The notes beneath the pieces are model-generated. The model was not told where the DNA came from. It searched no databases and worked only from the letters and a program-made list of their open reading frames with translations. A DNA stretch of 64,000 nt, taken from positions 183,064-247,063 of the forward strand of contig PMNA01000013.1 in the NCBI GenBank assembly GCA_003162055.1, in the 5' to 3' direction. Position numbers and translations under genes: made by a program. The DNA is from Actinomycetota bacterium (lineage in GTDB: Bacteria > Actinomycetota > Thermoleophilia > Gaiellales > Gaiellaceae). Positions 9,763 to 17,773 of the stretch are shown here, in pieces. Each line of letters starts with the position of its first letter. Within the stretch, counting starts at the first letter, position 1.

Positions 9763-11433
9763 ATGAGCGAGCGTTCCAGCGCGAGTAATCTCGGTCGCCT
9801 CTCGGAGATCGCGCAGGTCGCGGTACGTCACGGTTTCGGCTATCTGCTAGCCCGCCATCATCTGAGCGACCTCATTCCCGGGCGGCGAAAGTTGCGCCTC
9901 GAGGAGCCGGCCGTCTCGGAGCGCGGCCGCCACCTGCGCGCGATGCTCGAGGAGCTAGGGCCGACCTTCGTCAAGTTCGGTCAGCTGCTCTCGATGCGCC
10001 CCGACCTTCTCCCGCCTGACCTGATCACGGAGTTGCGCCCGCTACAAGACGATGTCCGGCCCTTCGCCTTCAAAGAGGTTCGCCGAGTTATCCAGGAGGA
10101 TTTCGATCAGTCGCTGGAGCGGCTCTTTCTGGAGTTCGACGAAGAGCCAGTCGCAGCCGCCTCGATCGGCCAGGTGCACAGGGCGGTGCTTCCGAACGGG
10201 CACGTGGTGGCGGTCAAGGTGCAGCGGCCGGGCGCTCCCGAGCAGATCGAATCCGATCTCAGCCTTCTCTACCAGGCCTCCCGCATTCTCAAGGAGCGGG
10301 TGCGGGCGCTCGACTTCATCGACACGCGAGCGGTGGTGGAAGAGTTCGCCCGCTCGATCCATCGCGAGCTCGACTATCACCAGGAGGGCCGAAACGCCGA
10401 CATGCTGCGGCGCCAGTTCGCCGCCGACCAACACGTTCGCGTGCCGCGCGTCTACTGGACTTACACCCGCCCGCGCGTGCTCACGCTCGAGTTCCTGGAG
10501 GGAACGGAGCTGGCCGATCTCGACAGCACCGAGCTCTCGCCCGAGGATCGCCGGACGCTGGCGACGAGGGTCGCCAAGACCTGGATGGAGATGATCTTCA
10601 AGCACGGCGCTTTCCACGGCGATCCGCATCCGGCCAACGTCCTGATGCTCTCGGGACCGGACGAGATCGGACTGGTCGATTTCGGGCTCGTCGGACGGTT
10701 GTCGGACGAGGACATGGGTCGGCTCACCCGCCTGTTCATCGATGCTGCGAGCGAGAACGTCGATGCAATGTCGCAGCGCATCTCCGACCTGGGCGTGCGC
10801 TGCCCGCCCGAGCACGAGCAGAAGTTTGCGCTCGAGATGCGGGAGTTTTATTACCGCTACTACGGGGCGAGCCTGGCCGAGATCGATCCCCTGCAGGTGA
10901 TCCGTGAGGTCTTCGCGATGATCTACTCGCTCAACCTGCACCTGCCCGAGCGCTTCCTTCTGCTCGATAAAGCGCTGGCGACGCTGGCTTCGGTCGGCGC
11001 CGAGCTGACGCCCGACTTCAACGTCTTCGAAGTCGCCAGGCCCTACGCCCGTAATCTCGTGCGCCAGCGCTTCAGCCCCGAGCGGGTGGCCAAGCGGGCC
11101 CGTCGCGACAGCATCGAGCTGGTGCGCGTCGGCCGCGAGCTTCCGCAACTCGCGCACAGCGTTCTCAGCCAGACCCGCGAGGGCCGGCTCGAGATCGGCT
11201 TCGTGCACAAGGGGCTGGAGGACGTGACGCACCAGTTTTCCGTCGCCCTGAACCGGCTCGTGATCGCCTTCGTGGTCATGGGCGGGCTGATCGGCTCGAG
11301 CCTGATCGGCATCTTCGCCCACAAGGGCCCGCATTTCCTTGGCGTGAACGACGTCTCGGTAGCGGGCTTTGCGCTCTCGGGCGTGCTCGGTCTCTGGCTG
11401 CTCTGGGGCGTGATTCGCTCCGGCCGGTTGTAG
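9763..11433 (+). CDS. ABC1/AarF/UbiB atypical kinase family protein
   Basis: A 556-residue member of the UbiB/ABC1 atypical kinase family, linked in other organisms to quinone and lipid metabolism. The family signatures are present: KFGQLLSMRPDLLP (KxGQ), the AAASIGQVHRA loop that replaces the usual P-loop, the VAVKVQRPG lysine, FHGDPHPANVL, and the LVDFGLVG metal site. Two C-terminal helices (from about residue 490) should anchor it in the membrane. It lies 54 bases after the MprF-like gene on the same strand and may share its transcript. Codon use is that of the backbone. Confidence 0.9.
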   Translation: MSERSSASNLGRLSEIAQVAVRHGFGYLLARHHLSDLIPGRRKLRLEEPAVSERGRHLRAMLEELGPTFVKFGQLLSMRPDLLPPDLITELRPLQDDVRPFAFKEVRRVIQEDFDQSLERLFLEFDEEPVAAASIGQVHRAVLPNGHVVAVKVQRPGAPEQIESDLSLLYQASRILKERVRALDFIDTRAVVEEFARSIHRELDYHQEGRNADMLRRQFAADQHVRVPRVYWTYTRPRVLTLEFLEGTELADLDSTELSPEDRRTLATRVAKTWMEMIFKHGAFHGDPHPANVLMLSGPDEIGLVDFGLVGRLSDEDMGRLTRLFIDAASENVDAMSQRISDLGVRCPPEHEQKFALEMREFYYRYYGASLAEIDPLQVIREVFAMIYSLNLHLPERFLLLDKALATLASVGAELTPDFNVFEVARPYARNLVRQRFSPERVAKRARRDSIELVRVGRELPQLAHSVLSQTREGRLEIGFVHKGLEDVTHQFSVALNRLVIAFVVMGGLIGSSLIGIFAHKGPHFLGVNDVSVAGFALSGVLGLWLLWGVIRSGRL

Positions 11434-11556
11434 CGCGGAAGGCTTGAGCGGTCGCGGCCGGTCTGGACGGTTGAGGAAAGTCGGTCACGATTTAGCCGCA
11501 AATCGGCCCCAAAAGGACACTATTCGAGAGCTCGCCCAACTGTTAGTTTCGTTCGC

Positions 11557-11967
11557 ATGAGCGCAGCCGTCCTTCTCGCCGAGCCCGAGCCCCAGTTTCG
11601 CGACCTGCTCGAGCACCAGCTCTCGGTGGCGGGATTCGCGGTGGTCGGGGCCGGTGCCGGCGCCGAGGCGCTGACCCTGGCCGAGCAGGCCGCGCCCGAT
11701 CTCGTCCTGGTCGGGAACGAGCTGCCCGACGCCTCCGCGGCGGAGCTTTGCAGGCGCCTGCGAGAGGGCGAGCCGGGCAGGAGTTGGAACCGCGCGGTGC
11801 CGGTGATCGTGCTCGGCGGCGCCGAGTCCGACGCGGTCGAGCGCGTTCAGGCCTTCGAGCGCGGCTGCGACGACTACCTCACCCAGCCCTTTCACCACCA
11901 GGAGCTGGTGGGATCAATTGCACATTTCTCCGAATCGCCAATTGCACGCAGGAGCAGGGATATTTAG
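11557..11967 (+). pseudogene. Receiver-domain (response-regulator-like) gene, 3' end replaced at the island edge
   Basis: The 136-residue ORF begins as a CheY-like receiver fold but lacks the usual acidic pocket (LLAEPEP where LLVDDEP is usual). The phosphoacceptor position reads LVLVGNELP, with no Asp after the strand, and the conserved Lys is replaced (YLTQPF for YLTKPF), so it could not be phosphorylated in the normal way. The frame follows the family to about residue 120 (QELVGSI, usually ELVxRI). It then runs into unrelated sequence carrying a direct repeat and stops. I read this as a gene cut by the island. A naturally short pseudo-receiver is the alternative. Confidence 0.6.
11915..11947. 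repeat. Direct repeat CAATTGCAC at the island left edge
   Basis: CAATTGCAC occurs at 11915-11923 and again at 11939-11947, a 24-base spacing. This is exactly where the receiver gene loses similarity to its family. Spaced short repeats are typical of transposon ends, where they bind the transposase. No inverted copy was found on the far side of the transposase gene. Confidence 0.4.
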
Positions 11968-12086
11968 TGAGGACGGCGATCTGCGGATTCGCCGAACACC
12001 CGCTAAACGGCGAAAAACCGGGCGAAATTCGCGAAATCGGAGGTCGAGCGGATGTCGTCAGGGTCTAAAGACTCCCAACCACGAAA

Positions 12087-12115
12087 AGAAGGCAGGGGCT
12101 AACTCCCTGCCTTCT
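12087..12115. terminator. Hairpin terminator at the 3' side of the transposase gene
   Basis: An 11-bp perfect stem, AGAAGGCAGGG with CCCTGCCTTCT, and a 7-base loop are followed by a T/C-rich tract. It lies 28 bases beyond the stop of the leftward transposase gene and would end its message. Confidence 0.7.
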
Positions 12116-12143
12116 TCCTAGTTTTGTGAGCCTGCCGCGAGAG

Positions 12144-13724
12144 CTATGCCGCAGCGGCGAGAGCCACTGGTTCTTTCGCCCGCCGTCGCTGTTCGAGGGC
12201 GAGCGCTTGCACTAAGGCGAAAGTCATCGCGGTTTCGGTTTGAGCCTGTGCGAGCTTGCGAAACCAGCGCTTATTGCGGATGAGCGCAAAGCGGTTTGAG
12301 AGCGTTCCGTGTAAGCCCTCGTTGTGCCCAAACCGCGCATTGCCGTAAGCCTGAGAGTTCGGGTCATCGAAGGTAAGCGGGTTCCCGAAAGCCCAGTCTC
12401 GTTTGGCGACAAGTTCGCTGGGTGAACAGCGCGTGAAGTGATCGTCGGTTAGGCGCCAATCGCCAGAGCGAATAGAGATCGAGCCGCATTTAGGGCACTT
12501 ACCCTCAGAGCGGGCGATGGCATGGCCCTGGCCGTCGAGATATATGCGCTTGGCGACGCCCTTGCCACAGCAGCAGCGAATCTCGCGGTGGTGGTTCGCC
12601 TGCCAGGTCGGGTAGCCGTCGATCGGCAGCCAAGTGTGGCGGGAGTGCTCGGCACGCTTTTTACTGATCTCGCGGTCTGCGTGGCTTGTGAAGTGGATGT
12701 TCTCGACGATGCCCAAAGACCTGACCGCTGCGCGTAGCTCGGGCTTCTGAAACGCTCCATCCGCCGTAAGCACTCGGAGTTGGTTGCGCAAGTACGGCGC
12801 CGCTTCGCGAGCGAACTCACCTTGGAGAAGCTCGAGTGCCGTGTCCTTTTCGGACGCATTGAGCGGTACGAGCCGCCAAGCGATCGGAACGCCGCTCGAG
12901 GAGGAGACCATCACCAAGTTCCAGCCATGCCCGCACTTATCGGGCCCGGCGCTAGTAGGGACGAACCCGCCATCAGGGCAGGTGATCTTCTGACGGTGCC
13001 CAAATATCTTCTGGTAGCGCTCTCCATCGATTACCTCAACGGATCCGAAGTCTTTGCTCTTCTCCTTGCTCTTTCGCTCAGCGTGATAGTGGGTGAGCAC
13101 AGATGAACCATCAAGGTTGAGAAGCCGCGCCTCTTCCTGAAGCTCGGGGGTTTTGAGATGCTCGGCGCGTAGCCGGCGCTCGATCTCCATCCAAATCTCA
13201 GCGCGCCTCTCATCCGAGAAGCGTTGTTTGTGCCGGGTAATGGTCGACTGGGAAGGAACGCCATCGAGGCGGCGCAACGTCTTGACCTTATAAGGCTGGC
13301 TTTGAGCGATCCTTGGTTTATCGAACCCGAGAGTCTTTCGCGGCTCAGCGTCGTCGCCGGCTAGGGTGGCGCGGGTTTTCTTATAGGTCGTGTGCCCGCA
13401 GGCGCGACCGAAGAGCAAGACGAGTTCCAGTTCCTCAGACGTGTAAGCGAACTTGATGCCGCGCTTGGAGCGCTCGGCGTCTATCTCCTCGCAGACCGGA
13501 AGCATGACCTCGCGCCACGCGTCGGTATCGCGGACGAGGAGTGCGTGGTCGGCCTCGGAAAGACCGGCGAGTTCAGGACGCTTCTTAGCCCAGGGCACGT
13601 CACCCGGCCGCGGCTTGGGAAGATTGCCGCTCCAGCGGAGCCGGCGTATCGGGATAGGCTCTTCCTTCGACTTGCCCATGCCGCGACTCTGGCTCGATTT
13701 CGATGTGTCATGGCCTTTACTCAC
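12144..13724 (-). CDS. DDE-type transposase
   Basis: A 526-residue putative cut-and-paste transposase. A helical DNA-binding half contains the VPSQSTITRHKQRF segment. A catalytic half follows, in which three acids can be assigned: Asp in LNLDGSSVLTHYH, Asp in VLTADGAFQKPEL and Glu in GHNEGLHGTLSNRF. Between the last two is a zinc ribbon (CCCGKG and CPKCG). I do not recognise the IS family with confidence. The start may be GTG 13724 or the internal Met at 13679. The ORF looks intact. Its position just inside the left edge suggests a role in moving the island, or simply a later insertion there. Confidence 0.75.
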   Translation of the reverse strand: MSKGHDTSKSSQSRGMGKSKEEPIPIRRLRWSGNLPKPRPGDVPWAKKRPELAGLSEADHALLVRDTDAWREVMLPVCEEIDAERSKRGIKFAYTSEELELVLLFGRACGHTTYKKTRATLAGDDAEPRKTLGFDKPRIAQSQPYKVKTLRRLDGVPSQSTITRHKQRFSDERRAEIWMEIERRLRAEHLKTPELQEEARLLNLDGSSVLTHYHAERKSKEKSKDFGSVEVIDGERYQKIFGHRQKITCPDGGFVPTSAGPDKCGHGWNLVMVSSSSGVPIAWRLVPLNASEKDTALELLQGEFAREAAPYLRNQLRVLTADGAFQKPELRAAVRSLGIVENIHFTSHADREISKKRAEHSRHTWLPIDGYPTWQANHHREIRCCCGKGVAKRIYLDGQGHAIARSEGKCPKCGSISIRSGDWRLTDDHFTRCSPSELVAKRDWAFGNPLTFDDPNSQAYGNARFGHNEGLHGTLSNRFALIRNKRWFRKLAQAQTETAMTFALVQALALEQRRRAKEPVALAAAA

Positions 13725-13741
13725 CCCCGTAAGGTGTCGTC

Positions 13742-13763
13742 GGACCCCTCATGTGGGGGGTCC
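13742..13763. repeat. Inverted repeat upstream of the transposase start
   Basis: GGACCCC and GGGGTCC form a 7-bp stem about 20 bases ahead of the transposase GTG. It could be an element end, an operator or a hairpin limiting read-in. Confidence 0.35.
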
Positions 13764-13909
13764 ACGAGGTCCGAGGAGATCATCAATCACTCGGTTGAGG
13801 GTCAGAACAGAAGGTTTCCGCTTGCACGAGCCGACGATGAAGCCTCGCGAATGCGAGCTTCACGAAAAGCCTGGGATGTTGTCCGCCGTTGTACCTACAG
13901 TTGGCCAGC

Positions 13910-14356
13910 ATGCCGACCATCGAACTCTCCGACCACGTCCGTAAAACAGTCGAGAGAGAGCGGAAGGTCGTCGTAGGCCGCCTCGCTGCTCTTCAGGGGC
14001 AATCGCGTCGCCTTCACGAATTAGTCGCTCTGATCGATGGCGACCTTCAGGAGACAGCCCGTCTGATTCGCAACATAGACGAGATGCTCGGTCTTGCTCC
14101 CCAGCTCTCCCTCGAGTCTTTCCACGGCGAGCTGCGAGGCAAGAAGCTACAAGAGATAGCTATAGAGGTGCTCCGGCAGCGTCGCGGGACGGAGGCAGTC
14201 GTTCACTACAAAGAATGGTTTGACCTCCTAATTGAGGCCGGCCTTCGCATCGCAGGCCGAGACCCTCTCGCGACTTTCCTAACTCAGATCAGCCGTGCGC
14301 CGACCGTCGAATCAGTAAGGCCGCGGTCGGGTCTATACAAGCTGAGAGTCGCCTAG
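13910..14356 (+). CDS. Coiled-coil plus HARE-HTH-like winged-helix protein
   Basis: The likely start is ATG 13910 (MPTIELSDHV), giving 148 residues; the track start at 13889 is six codons earlier. The N-terminal 60 residues form a charged helix pair. The rest (GKKLQEIAIEVL, VHYKEWFDLLIEAG, DPLATFLTQISRAP, GLYKL) has the spacing of a HARE-HTH winged-helix domain, a fold often linked to restriction and chromatin-type systems. It is co-directional with the CBASS operon 124 bases downstream, and a 10-bp inverted repeat lies between. A regulator of that operon is a fair guess but unproven. Confidence 0.6.
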   Translation: MPTIELSDHVRKTVERERKVVVGRLAALQGQSRRLHELVALIDGDLQETARLIRNIDEMLGLAPQLSLESFHGELRGKKLQEIAIEVLRQRRGTEAVVHYKEWFDLLIEAGLRIAGRDPLATFLTQISRAPTVESVRPRSGLYKLRVA

Positions 14357-14398
14357 ATACGCGAGACACGCTGCTCCGTCCGGGCGTCGTGCTACGAC

Positions 14399-14436
14399 TG
14401 CCGTACCTACATACACGTACATTCGCAGGTACGGCA
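14399..14436. promoter_or_regulatory. 10-bp inverted repeat upstream of the CBASS operon
   Basis: TGCCGTACCT at 14399-14408 is exactly matched by AGGTACGGCA at 14427-14436, with 18 bases between that also contain ACGTAC. It sits 44 bases before the first CBASS start codon. It could be a two-half-site operator or an RNA stem in the leader. Confidence 0.5.
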
Positions 14437-14479
14437 CCTCGACTGACTTCGCCGTACTACTTGCGCAAGGAGAAGTCAC

Positions 14480-15463
14480 ATGGATATCAACGCCGCCTTC
14501 GACAAGCTCCAGCAAAACGTCAACGCCTCACCGGAGGCTGTTACGGAGGCGCGTCGCAGGCGCGACCTCTTTCGCGGCACGTTCGGTAGCGAAGACGATG
14601 TCGAGGAGACCGTTCCATCGGGATCCTTCGCACGAGGGAGCCAAAACGACCCTATTAACGACGTCGACATCATCGTCGTCTATGACGAGACTGAACACGA
14701 AGGATGGGGCACGCCAGGGCCGTCCGCGGAAGAGGCCCTCACCCATGTCCAGGATCGGGTAAAAGCGCTACTCGGCGTGTCCGAGGGTAGCGTCTCCAAA
14801 GAAGTGCGCCTGACCCGCGTTCAGAACCATTCCGTGAAATGCTGGCTTGACGACCCGGATGCAAAGCTGGCATTCACGGTCGATGTAACACCCGCCCTGC
14901 GTGTCGACGAAGAGACGCTCCTCATCCCGGAGAAGAATTCGAGCTGTTGGATCCAGACCGCTCCGGAGCACCTGAATCGCGTCATCGCTGAACGCCACAC
15001 TGACTGGAACAAATTCGTCGGCCAAGTTCGTGTCGTGAAGCGCTGGGGCGCTGACCAGCAGACAGAAATGAAGTCGCTTCTACTGGAGGTGCTCGCCCTT
15101 CATCACCTACCCAAAGAAACACGCTCCAAGGCGTTGGCGCGCTTCTTTGCGGCGGGCGCGAGTGCCGTCCTCAGCCCAGTAGAAGATCCCGCCGGTCTCT
15201 GCGGTGAGATTCAGCCTGACCTCGACCGCGATGCGGCCGCCCGACACTTCACGAAGGCTTCCGAAGCGGCCTGGCGTGCTGTCGAGGCCGAAGATCGCGG
15301 AGAGACAGACCGCGCCGCATGTCTATGGCGCAGCATCTTCGGCGACATCTTTCCGGAGCCTCCCGGTGGATGCAGCAACGGAAACGGAGCGAAAGCGGTC
15401 GGAGGCGCTGCAGCTAGCGTCCACCGACGACCCATACGGGATGCTCCCCAAGGTGGGCAGTGA
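14480..15463 (+). CDS. CBASS CD-NTase (cyclic oligonucleotide synthase)
   Basis: The signal-generating enzyme of a CBASS anti-phage system, which would make a cyclic di- or oligonucleotide after infection. In 327 residues the nucleotidyltransferase core is clear: GSFARGS at residues 48-54, the metal pair DVD at 61-63 and the third acid in FTVDVTPA near 135. A good AAGGAG ribosome-binding site precedes ATG 14480. The last 40 residues are Gly/Ala-rich and end in GGQ. In that stretch the neighbouring frame has the higher third-position GC, so a frameshift or a poorly conserved tail is possible. The gene overlaps the E2 gene by four bases (GTGA). Confidence 0.88.
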   Translation: MDINAAFDKLQQNVNASPEAVTEARRRRDLFRGTFGSEDDVEETVPSGSFARGSQNDPINDVDIIVVYDETEHEGWGTPGPSAEEALTHVQDRVKALLGVSEGSVSKEVRLTRVQNHSVKCWLDDPDAKLAFTVDVTPALRVDEETLLIPEKNSSCWIQTAPEHLNRVIAERHTDWNKFVGQVRVVKRWGADQQTEMKSLLLEVLALHHLPKETRSKALARFFAAGASAVLSPVEDPAGLCGEIQPDLDRDAAARHFTKASEAAWRAVEAEDRGETDRAACLWRSIFGDIFPEPPGGCSNGNGAKAVGGAAASVHRRPIRDAPQGGQ

Positions 15464-15972
15464 ACGATTGGCCTCGGCAGACATGGATCGAGGCCGAGCC
15501 GAAACGCGCGGATCGAGAGCGAGCGGCAATGGCCAGCCTTGCGCCAGATATGGAGTGGAGTGAAGTGTCGCCGGCTGGCGGCTGGGAAGGGTATGCGCCT
15601 CTCTGGCCAATCGCGCGAGCGAAACCACGAAAGCTCAAGGGGCTTGTCGAGGGGCGGAGACTGCGTTTATGCGTTCTCTACTCACAGGGCTTTCCGATGG
15701 CCCAACCGGTACTTTTCCCGCTCGATCCTGAGCCGCCCGTTGAGCGACGGACTGTCCACGATTGGCACCTGAACGGAGACGGAAGCCTTTGCCTACTCCG
15801 GACGGTCGATCTCTGGAACGGTCGTGAAACTGCAGCCGATCTGGTCGTGAAAGCGTCCGGATGGTTCATCGAGTACATGTTGATGGAGCGAGGGCTAATT
15901 GAGGCAATGACCGAGAACGGCATCCATTCAAATAAGTCCCTAGACGCTCTGATTAGGGGTCTCGACCTGTGA
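15460..15972 (+). CDS. CBASS-associated E2-like conjugating enzyme
   Basis: A 170-residue prokaryotic ubiquitin-conjugating-like protein. The segment VHDWHLNGDGSLCLL places the catalytic Cys at residue 111, behind the His/Asn/Gly pattern typical of these E2 families. It is a separate gene, not fused to the E1 as in classical Cap2. Start GTG 15460 overlaps the CD-NTase stop, and its own stop overlaps the next start (GTGA), so translation is coupled. By analogy with Cap2 it should help attach the CD-NTase C-terminus to a target, raising cyclase activity. Confidence 0.82.
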   Translation: MNDWPRQTWIEAEPKRADRERAAMASLAPDMEWSEVSPAGGWEGYAPLWPIARAKPRKLKGLVEGRRLRLCVLYSQGFPMAQPVLFPLDPEPPVERRTVHDWHLNGDGSLCLLRTVDLWNGRETAADLVVKASGWFIEYMLMERGLIEAMTENGIHSNKSLDALIRGLDL

Positions 15973-17249
15973 ACTACGATTACGCACTCCTACCGCGAGC
16001 CGTTGCGGATGCAATCTTGGCGTACGGTGGTTCGTGGGGACATCTCAATACGCGTTTCGACCCAGGCGAGGGTCTCATCGTCGTGACTGGCTACTCGAAG
16101 GGACAAAGTTCAGGGCGTTCCACAGTCCAGGTGCCTTGGCTGGATGATCACTACTCGAAGCCGGTCTCCGTATCGCCGTTCTCAGGTTATTGGTATCGAG
16201 CTGACCCTGAGCTACACGTCCTGGGTTATCAAGCACATCGCCGAGCGAGTGCTGTCACGCTCGATTTCTTTCGGGCAAACGTCAAGGGCTTTCGAAGCCC
16301 GCACCAGACGCTTGCGACGTTCGTGATCACCGTTTGCGAAGTGGAGGGCCAACCAGACTTCGCGGGCTGGGGAGTCACCGTGGACGGTGCAGCAAGGTTT
16401 TCCCTCGATGTCGTTGATGATGATCCCGATCTCTTTCTACCTCTCGGAGAAGCCTGGCCACGCGAAAAGTTGGCGAGCCCGCTAGTCACTGTTATAGGTG
16501 TCGGCAGTATCGGGAGCGCCGCTTGCGAGGCCCTCTCTGGTTATGCCATCCGGAATCTGGCGCTGGTGGACCCGGATCGACTCAAGGAACACAACTTCGC
16601 TCGGCACCGGGCTAATCCACGAGACATAGGACGGTACAAAGTCAACGCCGTCGCCAACGCGTTGCAAGAGCGCGATAAGCGATTAAAGGTCGAGCGCTAC
16701 CCGCTTGATGTTGTCCATGACGCGGACACTATGCGTCCACTGTTTCGACGAAGCTCATCCATCCTCGTGTGCTCGGACGGGGTTGAGTCTCGCCGAGTTG
16801 CCAATCACTTGGCATGCCGCGCCGGCACCCGTGTTGTCTTCGCGTGTGTCCTGGAAGACGGAGCCTTCGGAGAAGTGCTTCAGGTAAGACCCGGGGTAAC
16901 GGCGTGCCTTTTCTGCTCCAGAGAGCAACTCGTCGAGAAAGGAGCGATGGATCCAGAGCCGAGCCTCGATGCCGGATACACCACGGGCCAGCGCCACCTC
17001 CCAATGACGGCGGTTGGGGGCGACCTCGATTTTGTCGGGAAGTTCGCGGCTCGTGTTGCGGTTTCGGGCATTCTCGAGTCGCTCGGTTATTTAAAAGAGA
17101 AGCTGCCCGGAGACCAAGCCGTCATTGGCTTGCGCCCGCCTCTAGAAAAAGCAGAAGCGCCCTTCGACGTCGAGCACACGCTCATGGTCTCTTGGAACTC
17201 ACTCGGGCGTCCGAGCCCAGACTGTCCGAGCTGCGGAGGAGAGTCGTGA
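15969..17249 (+). CDS. CBASS-associated E1-like (ThiF fold) activating enzyme
   Basis: A 426-residue adenylating enzyme. The first 170 residues form a domain I do not recognise. The ThiF/E1 Rossmann domain follows, with VIGVGSIGS at about 175-183, LVDPDRLKEHNFARH, and NHLACRAGTRVVFACV. Two CxxC pairs (CLFC and, at the end, CPSC) should hold zinc. The first pair may also lie near the catalytic Cys. Paired with the separate E2, it would do the job of Cap2. It overlaps its neighbours by four bases on both sides, so it belongs to one coupled operon. Confidence 0.85.
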   Translation: MNYDYALLPRAVADAILAYGGSWGHLNTRFDPGEGLIVVTGYSKGQSSGRSTVQVPWLDDHYSKPVSVSPFSGYWYRADPELHVLGYQAHRRASAVTLDFFRANVKGFRSPHQTLATFVITVCEVEGQPDFAGWGVTVDGAARFSLDVVDDDPDLFLPLGEAWPREKLASPLVTVIGVGSIGSAACEALSGYAIRNLALVDPDRLKEHNFARHRANPRDIGRYKVNAVANALQERDKRLKVERYPLDVVHDADTMRPLFRRSSSILVCSDGVESRRVANHLACRAGTRVVFACVLEDGAFGEVLQVRPGVTACLFCSREQLVEKGAMDPEPSLDAGYTTGQRHLPMTAVGGDLDFVGKFAARVAVSGILESLGYLKEKLPGDQAVIGLRPPLEKAEAPFDVEHTLMVSWNSLGRPSPDCPSCGGES

Positions 17250-17773
17250 CAGGGAAGGTACGGATCGCGTCTGGAGCGGTCGCAACTATTGCGGCCAAAG
17301 CCGCTGCGTCTTCGGACGGCTTCGAGACCGGGGGGATACTTCTGGGATTCGAGGCGAGTTGGCTTGGCGAGGTGCTAGTTCTCGAAGCTGGCGGTCCTGG
17401 CCCAAACGCAGAACGACGACGCGATTTCTTCTGTCGCGACCTCGGACACGCGCAACGCCTCGCGAACGATGCCTTCTTACGCACGACTGCACGATGGATA
17501 GGCGAGTGGCACACACATCCCTACGGCCCTCTCGCGCCCAGCCGCAAAGACCTCCGAACCTACCGGCGGTTCTTGCGAGACCCAGAACTCGGATTCAAGA
17601 GCTTCATCGCCGTTATAGTCGGATCGAACGACGGAGAATGGAAAAAGCCGCGCGCTGCCGCATGGCTAATCGGCTTGCGCCGGGTTCTTCCAGCCCTGCT
17701 TCTTCCGGGCCTTGACCGCCTCGACATTGTCTTGGAGAACTCGCCGATCGATGGGAGAGACGATGACCGCTGA
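17246..17773 (+). CDS. cap3: CBASS JAB/MPN+ metallopeptidase (Cap3-like)
   Basis: A 175-residue zinc deconjugating peptidase. The JAMM motif is complete: Glu in FETGGILLG (residue 27), then HTHPYGPLAPSRKD with His 89, His 91, Ser 99 and Asp 102. The start is GTG 17246, overlapping the E1 stop; the track ORF start at 16814 lies inside the E1 gene. In type II CBASS, Cap3 removes the isopeptide-linked target from the CD-NTase. It overlaps the effector gene by 11 bases. Confidence 0.85.
   Translation: MTGKVRIASGAVATIAAKAAASSDGFETGGILLGFEASWLGEVLVLEAGGPGPNAERRRDFFCRDLGHAQRLANDAFLRTTARWIGEWHTHPYGPLAPSRKDLRTYRRFLRDPELGFKSFIAVIVGSNDGEWKKPRAAAWLIGLRRVLPALLLPGLDRLDIVLENSPIDGRDDDR

Noticed and set aside
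10042-11334. 430-codon leftward ORF over the UbiB-type gene
   Set aside because: Shadow of a gene with clear kinase motifs; the reverse translation has His/Gln/Arg-rich composition and no domain.
11915-13910. Complete IS element with terminal inverted repeats
   Set aside because: The direct repeat at 11,915-11,947 has no inverted partner to the right of the transposase by eye, so no element ends were called.
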